Source: Candidatus Gerdarchaeota archaeon (GTDB lineage Archaea; Asgardarchaeota; Heimdallarchaeia; JABLTI01). From it: a stretch of 9,823 nt of DNA. Positions 1-6,104 of the stretch are shown here, piece after piece. The stretch spans positions 1 to 9,823 of the forward strand of contig JAEORJ010000037.1 in NCBI GenBank assembly GCA_016840945.1, in the 5' to 3' direction. The position numbers were made by a program, and so were the translations under genes. How positions within the stretch are numbered: the first letter of the stretch is position 1; each line of letters opens with the position of its first letter. The notes under the pieces are model-generated. The model saw only the letters and a program-made list of their open reading frames with translations, had not been told where the DNA came from and did not search any database.

Positions 1-1146
1 GGAGTTAAGGAAGGAGTTCTAGGATTTGTAACAGCGATTAGAAATCTTTTAGGGGCAGTCCTTCAAGGCAATTTTGGTTATCTCAGTGATAAAAAAGGTA
101 GAAAATTACTTCTTATAATCGGCTTCTTTCTAACCTTTGTCGCAACAACGTTGTTAATCTTTTCCTACAATCCTGTTATGCTTATTATAGTATCAATTAT
201 CCATGCTTTTTCCTTTAGCATAGTTGTTCCTGTCTGGAATGCTGCGTTAGGTGATGTAACTAAAAAAGAAGGTCGTACAACCTATATTGGAAAACTCAGC
301 TCTGTCGGACAAGGAGTTGGAGTCATTCTAATGCTTATTTTAGCGGGAGTTTTTTGGATATTAGATTATTTCAAAGGTATATCATTAGAATACAAAGTGC
401 AGTATGGCATAGTCTTTGCTGTCTGTGCAGCTAATCTTTTAATTTGTGCTATTGGAGCTGTCTTTTTACGAGAAACAGCTAAATTTAATGCGACAAGAAA
501 AGCACCTAAAATTCTTTCAGCATTTAAGAATAAACCATTTAGAAAATTTATTATTGTAAATTCTGTTTTTGGTTTTACTATGGCTGCTTTATGGCCAATT
601 TATCCTCTTATTCAAGCTGGTGAAGATTTCTTGCATATGGATATTTATCAACTATTACTTGTAGCGATAATCTATACAATAATTTATAGTATTAGTAATT
701 ATATCGGTGGTAAAGTAGGGGATAAGATTGGTCGTAAACCAGTATTAATTTTTACCAGAGTAATATTGTTTACTGTATCATTGTTTTATATTCCTGCTGT
801 GTTAACAGGTTCTTGGTATTGGATAATCCTTACCAATGTTGTTAGTGGATTAGCGAATGGTGCTTTTTATGTTATGATGAACGCCTATGCTCTTGATATG
901 GCCCCTGAGGAAGATCAAGGAAGCTATTCTGGTTTAACTCAAGCTTCTTGGGGAGTAACAACTTTCTTAGGATCGCTTATAATGGGTTTTATTGCTCAAG
1001 CTATAAGTGATCCAATAACAATGGTCATCTCTACAACCATAGCAATTGCTATTATGCGTATTTTTGCATCCATTGGGTATTTCTTCATTAAAGAAAGCTT
1101 GGTGAAAAACAACAAAAATACTCCCACGGAAAAAGTAATATATTAA
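1..1146 (+). CDS. MFS transporter, copy 1 (5'-truncated by window edge)
   Basis: This is a polytopic inner-membrane carrier of the major facilitator superfamily. The frame is open from base 1, so the TTG at 151 is internal and the true start lies outside the window; 381 residues and the TAA stop are visible. MFS motif A occurs twice, as expected for the two six-helix halves: GYLSDKKGRK at visible residues 26-35 and GGKVGDKIGRK at 236-246. A PVWNAALGDVT stretch with a following R...IGK loop lies between them. By alignment with the downstream paralogue, about the first 36 residues of the core (helix 1) plus any N-terminal tail are missing. It is a tandem duplicate of the next gene and shares many identical blocks with it, including WNA-LGDVT, IGK, GRKP and LDMAP. 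The substrate cannot be told; the family includes drug, sugar and metabolite carriers. The MFS assignment is firm and the subfamily unknown. Confidence 0.9.
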   Translation, partial: GVKEGVLGFVTAIRNLLGAVLQGNFGYLSDKKGRKLLLIIGFFLTFVATTLLIFSYNPVMLIIVSIIHAFSFSIVVPVWNAALGDVTKKEGRTTYIGKLSSVGQGVGVILMLILAGVFWILDYFKGISLEYKVQYGIVFAVCAANLLICAIGAVFLRETAKFNATRKAPKILSAFKNKPFRKFIIVNSVFGFTMAALWPIYPLIQAGEDFLHMDIYQLLLVAIIYTIIYSISNYIGGKVGDKIGRKPVLIFTRVILFTVSLFYIPAVLTGSWYWIILTNVVSGLANGAFYVMMNAYALDMAPEEDQGSYSGLTQASWGVTTFLGSLIMGFIAQAISDPITMVISTTIAIAIMRIFASIGYFFIKESLVKNNKNTPTEKVIY

Positions 1147-1148
1147 AA

Positions 1149-1158
1149 ATTGTACAAT
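1149..1158. repeat. 10-bp perfect palindrome in the inter-MFS gap
   Basis: ATTGTACAAT lies just after the stop codon of the first MFS gene. The rest of the 1147-1221 gap is AT-rich, with several possible TATA-like strings (for example TTATATTA near 1210) and no convincing terminator. A 10-bp palindrome in such AT-rich DNA may be chance; an operator is possible but unsupported. Confidence 0.25.
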
Positions 1159-1221
1159 CATTTAAATTTCATTGAATGTTTTGCTTAAAACATAATTAAT
1201 TTATTTGTTATTATATTAAAC

Positions 1222-1227
1222 AGGAGG
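1222..1227 (+). promoter_or_regulatory. Shine-Dalgarno that sets a CTG start for MFS copy 2
   Basis: AGGAGG is the strongest ribosome-binding sequence in the window. No ATG, GTG or usable TTG follows it. The only in-frame TTG (1229) is one base downstream and is closed by TAG at 1235. The next codon, CTG at 1238, is 10 nt from the end of GGAGG. That equals the spacing at the ATG of the gene starting at 3180 and falls in the 8-11 nt range of the other inferred starts here. No Shine-Dalgarno precedes the first downstream TTG (1406). Confidence 0.65.
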
Positions 1228-1237
1228 ATTGCTTTAG

Positions 1238-2707
1238 CTGGTTCCACAAGACAAGGAAGATGACATTCCAAAATTAGATTCCATTAATCCAGATGGTGAA
1301 AATTTACCTGTTGGTACCTTCGAGCAGTCAAATATTGTACTATCTGAAATTGGAACAATAGGTGAACCAATTATCAATGATCCTGAACCCAGTTATTCAA
1401 AAGAATTGGATACAAAAGGCAATAAAAAATCTATCTTCTGGTTAGTTTCAATTTTTAGTGCAACTGGTCAATTTTTCTTTGGTAACTTTTTTTCTGCTTT
1501 TGCTGCGGAAGTTGGTGTAACAGGAGCATTAATGGGATTCATTACTTCAATCCGTAATCTTTTTAGCTCTATTTTTCAAGGATTAATTGGCTTTTTTAGT
1601 GATTTAGTTGGCAGAAAATTCATTATGTTCTTTGGAATTTTCTTTAATTTCGCCATAACCATTCCTCTTTTGTTTTACGAAAGTAAATGGTTAATTGTGA
1701 TAGTAGCTATTATTCAAGCATTATCTCTCAGTGTTTTTACTCCTGCTTGGAATGCTGTTTTAGGTGATGTAACACAACCAGAATTTCGGGCAACGTTTAT
1801 TGGCAAAATAACCTCAATTGGTCGATTAGTATCAGTTGTTTTTTCATTACTCATTGCGGTTGTCTTTTATCTCTGTGGTACAGACGGACCTTTATATGGT
1901 GAAGTTATTTGGGGATGGACGATTGACATTCCTTGGAGAACTCAATACAGTATCGCTTTTGCAATTGCTGCACTTAACTCTCTTATAAGTTCAATAATCA
2001 TTCTTACTATGAAAGAAACAAGACCAATCGGAGCAGAAGCAAAACAACCTCAATTCAGAGCAGCTTTTAAAGCTAAGACTTTTATGAGATTTGTAGCCTT
2101 TTATTCACTTTTCGGATTTAGTATGTCATTTGTATGGCCTGTAAATCCAATAGTACAAGTTAATGTATTAGATATGGAATTCTATCAGATAGCGGTAATA
2201 GTTTCAGTTTTCATCCTTACAATGAGTATAGTCCAAGTTGTAGCGGGAATTCTCGGAGACCGCTTCGGTCGGAAACCAATTTCGATTATTGGAACATTTT
2301 TCTTGGTTCTTTATCCCATAAGCATGCTTCCAGCAATTATGACTAATAGATGGGAATGGTTGATTTTTGCTAATATTGTTGCAGGATTTGGTACAGGAAC
2401 CTATTTTATCACATTGAATGCATTAACTCTCGATATGGCTCCTGATCATCTTATGGGAGCTTATTCAGGTGTTCGAGAAATGTTTTGGGGTTTTGCTACT
2501 TTTATTGGCTCCCTATCAGCTGGTTTCATTGTGGATGCACTAACTAATGCCTATGGTCTTTATGTTACTGCAATGATTATGAGTATAAGTATAACCATTT
2601 TACGCTTACTTGCTGCTAGTGGAATGTTTTTTGTAACAGAAAGTTTACCTAAAGAAGCCAGAGAAAAAAGAAGGAATGGGTTTAATCAGAAACTAAATAA
2701 TACCTAA
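1238..2707 (+). CDS. MFS transporter, copy 2, with acidic N-terminal tail (CTG start proposed)
   Basis: This is a complete MFS carrier, 489 aa from CTG 1238 or 433 aa from TTG 1406. CTG is chosen because of the AGGAGG at 1222-1227 and because 56 stop-free, protein-like codons join the two positions. The extra tail has 13 Asp/Glu, only 3 Lys and 7 Pro, and should be a disordered cytoplasmic segment. Numbered from TTG 1406, helix 1 begins near residue 10, motif A is GFFSDLVGRK at 62-71, and its repeat GILGDRFGRK is at 281-290, giving the usual two six-helix halves. The loop before the conserved QY (bases about 1877-1942) is about 10 residues longer than in copy 1. It is a tandem paralogue of the gene upstream and may share its transcript or have its own promoter in the roughly 90-bp gap. 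The substrate is unknown. The core assignment is firm and the start is an inference. Confidence 0.88.
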   Translation: MVPQDKEDDIPKLDSINPDGENLPVGTFEQSNIVLSEIGTIGEPIINDPEPSYSKELDTKGNKKSIFWLVSIFSATGQFFFGNFFSAFAAEVGVTGALMGFITSIRNLFSSIFQGLIGFFSDLVGRKFIMFFGIFFNFAITIPLLFYESKWLIVIVAIIQALSLSVFTPAWNAVLGDVTQPEFRATFIGKITSIGRLVSVVFSLLIAVVFYLCGTDGPLYGEVIWGWTIDIPWRTQYSIAFAIAALNSLISSIIILTMKETRPIGAEAKQPQFRAAFKAKTFMRFVAFYSLFGFSMSFVWPVNPIVQVNVLDMEFYQIAVIVSVFILTMSIVQVVAGILGDRFGRKPISIIGTFFLVLYPISMLPAIMTNRWEWLIFANIVAGFGTGTYFITLNALTLDMAPDHLMGAYSGVREMFWGFATFIGSLSAGFIVDALTNAYGLYVTAMIMSISITILRLLAASGMFFVTESLPKEAREKRRNGFNQKLNNT

Positions 2708-2766
2708 AATAGTCTTTTCTGAACTTTTCCGACAGAAATACTCAAACTTTTACATAAAGAAATATC

Positions 2767-2772
2767 TTTATA
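2767..2772 (+). promoter_or_regulatory. Candidate TATA box for the small membrane-protein operon
   Basis: TTTATA is preceded by an A-rich string that could act as a BRE. It sits about 50 nt before the ATG at 2821, which would place transcription start near 2797 and leave a leader of about 24 nt containing the weak Shine-Dalgarno AAGTTGAT (2808-2815). The surrounding 113-bp gap is very AT-rich, so the match is weak evidence. Confidence 0.35.
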
Positions 2773-2820
2773 GTTGCAATAGTTTTATTAAGCACATTAT
2801 TAACATAAAGTTGATTTGAT

Positions 2821-3177
2821 ATGATGAATTTAGCAGCAGAAATGTGGCACATTGAAGATGGAGATGAAATCACTTTTGCTGTTGAAGTAACACTTTTTCT
2901 TGGATTTATAATAATTACTATTTTACTTGGTCTCTTGCGACATAGATACCCCCAATTAACAAAGAATGGTTGGATTGAATTAGTAATTGGTTCAATGTTT
3001 CTTTCCCTAAAAGGACTCTTTGATGGTTTAGATACAATAAGTGCTTCAATAAGCGAAATGACTCATGATATATTTGATAGTTTTGAAGCTGTCTTTATAT
3101 TTTTGGGGTTAGTACTCCTAGGTGTCGGTTTGCTACGCATTGCATTATACAGCGCTAAAGTCTGGGAGGTACGATAA
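2821..3177 (+). CDS. Small membrane protein with three predicted helices (paralogue A)
   Basis: This is a 118-residue protein whose specific family I do not recognise. Hydrophobic segments lie near residues 19-39, 51-68 and 88-110, after an acidic N-terminus. Between helices 2 and 3 is an acidic loop (D68 to E89), and helix 3 ends in a GLLR motif before a short basic tail. The layout resembles the membrane-sensor halves of some archaeal signalling proteins, but there is no kinase, GGDEF or other output domain, so it may act through a partner. The ATG at 2821 is doubled (ATG ATG), with AAGTTGAT 5 nt upstream as a weak Shine-Dalgarno. It is followed after 2 nt by a related gene, so the two are surely one operon. 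Membrane location is well supported; function is unknown. Confidence 0.75.
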   Translation: MMNLAAEMWHIEDGDEITFAVEVTLFLGFIIITILLGLLRHRYPQLTKNGWIELVIGSMFLSLKGLFDGLDTISASISEMTHDIFDSFEAVFIFLGLVLLGVGLLRIALYSAKVWEVR

Positions 3178-3179
3178 AA

Positions 3180-3575
3180 ATGCCAGAATTAAATGCCTTT
3201 ATTGACCATTGGATAACATCATTCGACTTGCAAGCAGTAAGAGATATTTTGCTTGAATTTTTAGCAGTTTTGGGATTTCTCTTCTTGTTTGTAGCTTTGA
3301 TAATTGCACTAATTAAAGCACCAATTCTCTTTAAACATGGATCATTGGAAATACTTTTCTTTGTAATATTTGGTTTCATAAGTGCTGTTATGAATGTCTT
3401 TGATGAGTTTGCTTGGTTAACTTATTATAGCTATTGGAAATTAACTAAGGATTTACTTTTATTAATAGGAGCAGTTCTCTTAGTAGTAGGATTCTCGAGA
3501 TTCTTCCTGTTTTCTACAAGACTCTTTGGAGTCAATTGTGAAGATAAATCTGATAAATTAACACAATCTGAATAG
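3180..3575 (+). CDS. Small membrane protein with three predicted helices (paralogue B)
   Basis: This is a 131-residue membrane protein, also not assigned to a named family. Predicted helices lie near residues 24-46, 54-72 and 90-112, and a hydrophilic tail (EDKSDKLTQSE) probably faces the cytoplasm. It aligns with the gene just upstream from helix 2 onward: NGWIEL matches HGSLEI, the acidic FD pair after helix 2 is shared, and GLVLLGVGLLR matches GAVLLVVGFSR. The two are therefore diverged tandem duplicates that could form a heteromer. A strong GGAGGT (3165-3170), inside the end of the upstream gene, sets the ATG 9 nt later, consistent with translational coupling. A hairpin begins at the last base of its stop codon. 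Being real and membrane-bound is well supported; the role is unknown. Confidence 0.75.
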   Translation: MPELNAFIDHWITSFDLQAVRDILLEFLAVLGFLFLFVALIIALIKAPILFKHGSLEILFFVIFGFISAVMNVFDEFAWLTYYSYWKLTKDLLLLIGAVLLVVGFSRFFLFSTRLFGVNCEDKSDKLTQSE

Positions 3576-3607
3576 TTAAAAGGTATTAAGTAGAATATCC
3601 TTTTAAC
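3575..3607 (+). terminator. Hairpin at the end of the small membrane-protein operon
   Basis: The arms GTTAAAAGG+TATT (3575-3587) and AATA+T+CCTTTTAAC (3594-3607) pair over 13 bp with one bulged base around the loop AAGTAG. The stem starts at the final G of the stop codon. No clean T-run follows, so it may be an RNA-processing or stability element, or a palindromic DNA site controlling the next gene (ATG 3640), rather than a classic terminator. Confidence 0.55.
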
Positions 3608-3639
3608 TTACTTTAGCTATTATCTTGATGTGATATATT

Positions 3640-4512
3640 ATGTTGGATGAATTCTTCATTCTAAGAAAAGATGGATTAACTATTTTTCATATAGTCTTAG
3701 AAGAGGATTCATTTACAGTGAAAGTTCCTACTGACCTTTTCGCAGGATTTTCCAGTGCAATTGTAGCTTTTGCAAATGAACTGGGTTCTGGGCAGTTATC
3801 TAAGATAGAGATTGAAGATCAAAAATTCGTTTATAATATTAGCGATGATTTGATTACTGTAGCAAAAATTAGTCATCATGATGATGAAACAATAGCTGAG
3901 CATATTGTTTCTGTTCTTGAAAGAGAATTTGTTAATGAATATCATGAAGAATTGAAAAATTATGATGGTGCTGTAAGAAGGGATATTTTCTTTCCTTTTT
4001 CGATAAAGGTAAGGGAAATCATTTCCAAATGTATGAAGATTGCTATAAAGAATCCTCATCTTTTGGAGAATATTCCCCCAAGTATTGATATTGATGCAAT
4101 TGTTAACTTGAGCGAATGTTCTGAAGAGCTACTGAACAATTTTCCAGAAACAACCATTGCTGTTACTCGAGAATTTCAATCACAATTACCAGCAGATGTT
4201 ATGAATTATACTATGTTTAAATTAGGAAAAGAATTCGGCAAGGATATAGCCCTAAGAAAATTAAAACACAAAGCAGATGACAAATCTATTATGAAACTAC
4301 TCAAAGAGATTAGCATCTGTTCATTTGAGGATAATATAATTACTTTGAAAATTTGTCCGTTCTGTCGAGGAAGGAAAGTAGTAGAATATGATTGTGACTT
4401 TGTTTCAGGTTTCATAGAGGGAGCTTATGATAATCCTAAAGTTTCTGTTAGAGAGATTAATTGCCATGCTATTGGGGATAAATATTGTCAATTTAGGATT
4501 TTCAAAAATTAG
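3640..4512 (+). CDS. Longin/roadblock-like domain fused to a V4R ligand-binding domain
   Basis: This is a 290-residue soluble protein. Residues 1-105 have the strand-strand-helix-strand-strand-helix look of longin/roadblock-like modules of archaeal small-GTPase systems: FFILRKDGLTIFHI, then an LFAGFSSAIVAFANEL helix, paired strands near 53-77, and a helix ending in REFVNEY. About 30 residues of helix link it to the second half. Residues about 170-290 match the V4R (4-vinyl reductase) pattern: a LGKEFGKDIA helix, C239-x-x-C242, C252, GFIEGAY, then REINCHAIGDKYCQF with C275 and C283. V4R domains bind hydrophobic ligands or metal and are structurally related to TRAPP Bet3-family subunits. GATGTGAT (3627-3634, one mismatch to GAGGTGAT) supports the ATG. 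It stands alone between a hairpin and a convergent gene. V4R is confident; the N-terminal fold is inferred from pattern. Confidence 0.82.
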   Translation: MLDEFFILRKDGLTIFHIVLEEDSFTVKVPTDLFAGFSSAIVAFANELGSGQLSKIEIEDQKFVYNISDDLITVAKISHHDDETIAEHIVSVLEREFVNEYHEELKNYDGAVRRDIFFPFSIKVREIISKCMKIAIKNPHLLENIPPSIDIDAIVNLSECSEELLNNFPETTIAVTREFQSQLPADVMNYTMFKLGKEFGKDIALRKLKHKADDKSIMKLLKEISICSFEDNIITLKICPFCRGRKVVEYDCDFVSGFIEGAYDNPKVSVREINCHAIGDKYCQFRIFKN

Positions 4513-4517
4513 AAAAA

Positions 4518-4552
4518 AGTGAAATGGTAGAATTATCTTCTAGAATTTCACT
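4518..4552. terminator. Imperfect palindrome at a convergent gene junction
   Basis: AGTGAAATGGTAGAA (4518-4532) pairs with TTCTAGAATTTCACT (4538-4552) in 13 of 15 positions around the loop TTATC. It covers the 27-nt gap and the last codons plus TAG of the minus-strand gene. A run of six A at 4513-4518 reads as six T after the stem on the minus strand, so it looks most like a terminator for that gene, and it may also stop the plus-strand gene ending at 4512. Confidence 0.6.
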
Positions 4553-5997
4553 GGTTTATTAAAATTGGGATCATATCTAACAGTTTTACTTTTACCTTGA
4601 CCATAAACTTCTAGCTGTAATTTGCTAGTAAATTTAATTTCATCAAAAAGGAATAAACCATTATCATACCCTCTTTGGAAGATATCAAAACTATGTAATG
4701 AATCAAATAATTCTTTCTTGAAGGCTTCTTCGTCTTTTACAAAATCTGGCTCAATTGTAAGAACAATTTTTGGAGCATATTTCTCTCGAGTAACATATAC
4801 TTCCCAGAGATTTACCTTACCGTTTTTGAAATCTTTTCTTAATAATCTGTCAAAAATTATTGCTGATAACCTGATAACACCTAAATTTATAATTCCATCT
4901 GTTCGACCAAGGATTTTCAACCTTGGATTCTCTTGGTTACAAGAACATTCTTCAGGAGAAACGACAAGCACTTTATCACGAACTCGATAACGAATCATTG
5001 GTAAGGCTTCTTTGAAATCTGTAAGAACCATTTCACCAACAAGGCCTTTTTCAGCTTCTGAAAGGATAATCGCTTCAGGTTGATATGTTGAATCATTTTC
5101 CTCTTTTTCCAATTCTTTTTCTGGGATGATTTCGATGATACCATTTACACTTGGAAAATGCATACCATTATGCTCTCTGCACTCAAAGCCACCACTAAAT
5201 CCTTCTGTAAAAGCAAAAGCATCAAATGCTTCTAATCCCCATTTATCTTCTATAGCTTTTCTGAAAGGATCTAAGCGTTCACCTCCAAAGAAACCACATT
5301 TCATATCTCTGAAAATATGCTTGGGATAAATCTTCTTTATTTTAGTAACAGCAGCTGCTACTTTCAATAAGACCTTTTTCTCTTCTTCAGCTTGTGCTTT
5401 TAGGATTTTTGGAGTATTAATTGCTATCTCATCTGCCATTCTCAATGTTAGAGATGGTGTACCAATTAATGCAGTAGGTTTCCTTTTAAGTAGTAATCCA
5501 AAACCATCTTGAACATATTCTGGAGCAAAAGCTAATATTTCCAATGGTTTTCCTAATCTACCGGTATTTTCTAGTAACTTGAATGGTGAAGTCCCTGAAA
5601 TGAATGGTGGAGGTAAAACAATGGTTAATACACGATCAGTTGGTTCTAGATATTGTAATATAACCTCTGCTAATCTAACACCCGCTTTTTCATAATCATT
5701 AAAAGTCCAAGGAATCCATTTCTTATTACCCATTGAACCTGAAGTATTATACCAAAAACCAACTTTGTCAGTTAAAATTATTTCTTCCACAGGATATTTA
5801 TCCCAGGTAATTCTAAGATTTTCTGCACTCGTAAAAGGTAGCTGGGTTAATCCTTTGTAACCTTTTATTGAGGTTATATCAGAAATTTTTTTCTTCCAAC
5901 GATCATGATAAAGTGCTGATTTGTAAGCTCTCTGAAGGAGATCTGTTTCAATCATTTTTGTATCTAATTCATTATAAAGTTCTTTAAAAGCAGACAA
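4540..5997 (-). CDS. PaaK-like adenylate-forming enzyme (ANL superfamily), divergent
   Basis: This 485-residue enzyme belongs to the family of phenylacetate-CoA ligase and coenzyme F390 synthetase. Such enzymes activate an acid (or flavin cofactor) as an adenylate and often pass it to CoA. Visible motifs are the ATP loop YNTSGSMGNKK (83-93), GGERLD (238-243), the A5 region FAFTEGFSGGFEC followed by GMHFP (261-282), PMIRYRVRD (333-341), a CSC pair (351-353), the hinge LGRTDG (363-368) and a C-terminal lysine motif GKSKT (468-472). In PMIRYRVRD the family's usual TG before the ribose-binding Asp is VR, and the ATP loop reads SGSMG rather than SGTTG, so substrate or reaction may differ. The start is TTG, fixed by an in-frame TAA directly upstream; GGATG 9 nt before it acts as Shine-Dalgarno. 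It is divergent from the second PaaK-like gene. Cytoplasmic; the substrate is unknown. Confidence 0.85.
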   Translation of the reverse strand: MSAFKELYNELDTKMIETDLLQRAYKSALYHDRWKKKISDITSIKGYKGLTQLPFTSAENLRITWDKYPVEEIILTDKVGFWYNTSGSMGNKKWIPWTFNDYEKAGVRLAEVILQYLEPTDRVLTIVLPPPFISGTSPFKLLENTGRLGKPLEILAFAPEYVQDGFGLLLKRKPTALIGTPSLTLRMADEIAINTPKILKAQAEEEKKVLLKVAAAVTKIKKIYPKHIFRDMKCGFFGGERLDPFRKAIEDKWGLEAFDAFAFTEGFSGGFECREHNGMHFPSVNGIIEIIPEKELEKEENDSTYQPEAIILSEAEKGLVGEMVLTDFKEALPMIRYRVRDKVLVVSPEECSCNQENPRLKILGRTDGIINLGVIRLSAIIFDRLLRKDFKNGKVNLWEVYVTREKYAPKIVLTIEPDFVKDEEAFKKELFDSLHSFDIFQRGYDNGLFLFDEIKFTSKLQLEVYGQGKSKTVRYDPNFNKPVKF

Positions 5998-6049
5998 TTA
6001 TTACAACATCCTTAAATTATATTATTGCACTTTGAGCAATGTTATTATG

Positions 6050-6057
6050 TATATATT
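6050..6057. promoter_or_regulatory. TATA-like element in the divergent PaaK promoter region
   Basis: TATATATT lies in the 107-bp gap between the two divergent PaaK-like genes and reads as a TATA box on either strand. It would give starts near 6080 (plus) and near 6025 (minus), leaving short leaders that carry GGTG (6094-6097) and the minus-strand GGATG. A small inverted repeat, ATTGC (6024-6028) and GCAAT (6036-6040), could be an operator. Shared regulation of the pair is plausible but rests on position only. Confidence 0.4.
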
Positions 6058-6104
6058 AACAATTTCCCTATGATTATAAAATCAATTCATTTCGGTGCCT
6101 AATA

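Noticed and set aside
151..153. TTG at 151 as start of the first MFS gene
   Set aside because: The upstream frame is open to base 1 and encodes MFS motif A (GYLSDKKGRK) homologous to copy 2, so the gene begins outside the window.
967..1161. 64-codon minus-strand open frame over the end of the first MFS gene
   Set aside because: It is antisense to a clearly coding frame with family motifs and has no ribosome-binding site or recognisable protein pattern.
1229..1237. Pyrrolysine readthrough of the TAG before the second MFS gene
   Set aside because: The TTG is only 1 nt from the Shine-Dalgarno, no recoding element is visible, and initiation at CTG 1238 explains the frame more simply.
4622..4990. 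122-codon plus-strand open frame inside the minus-strand PaaK-like gene
   Set aside because: The opposite strand carries an intact adenylate-forming enzyme; the frame has no motif and no ribosome-binding site.
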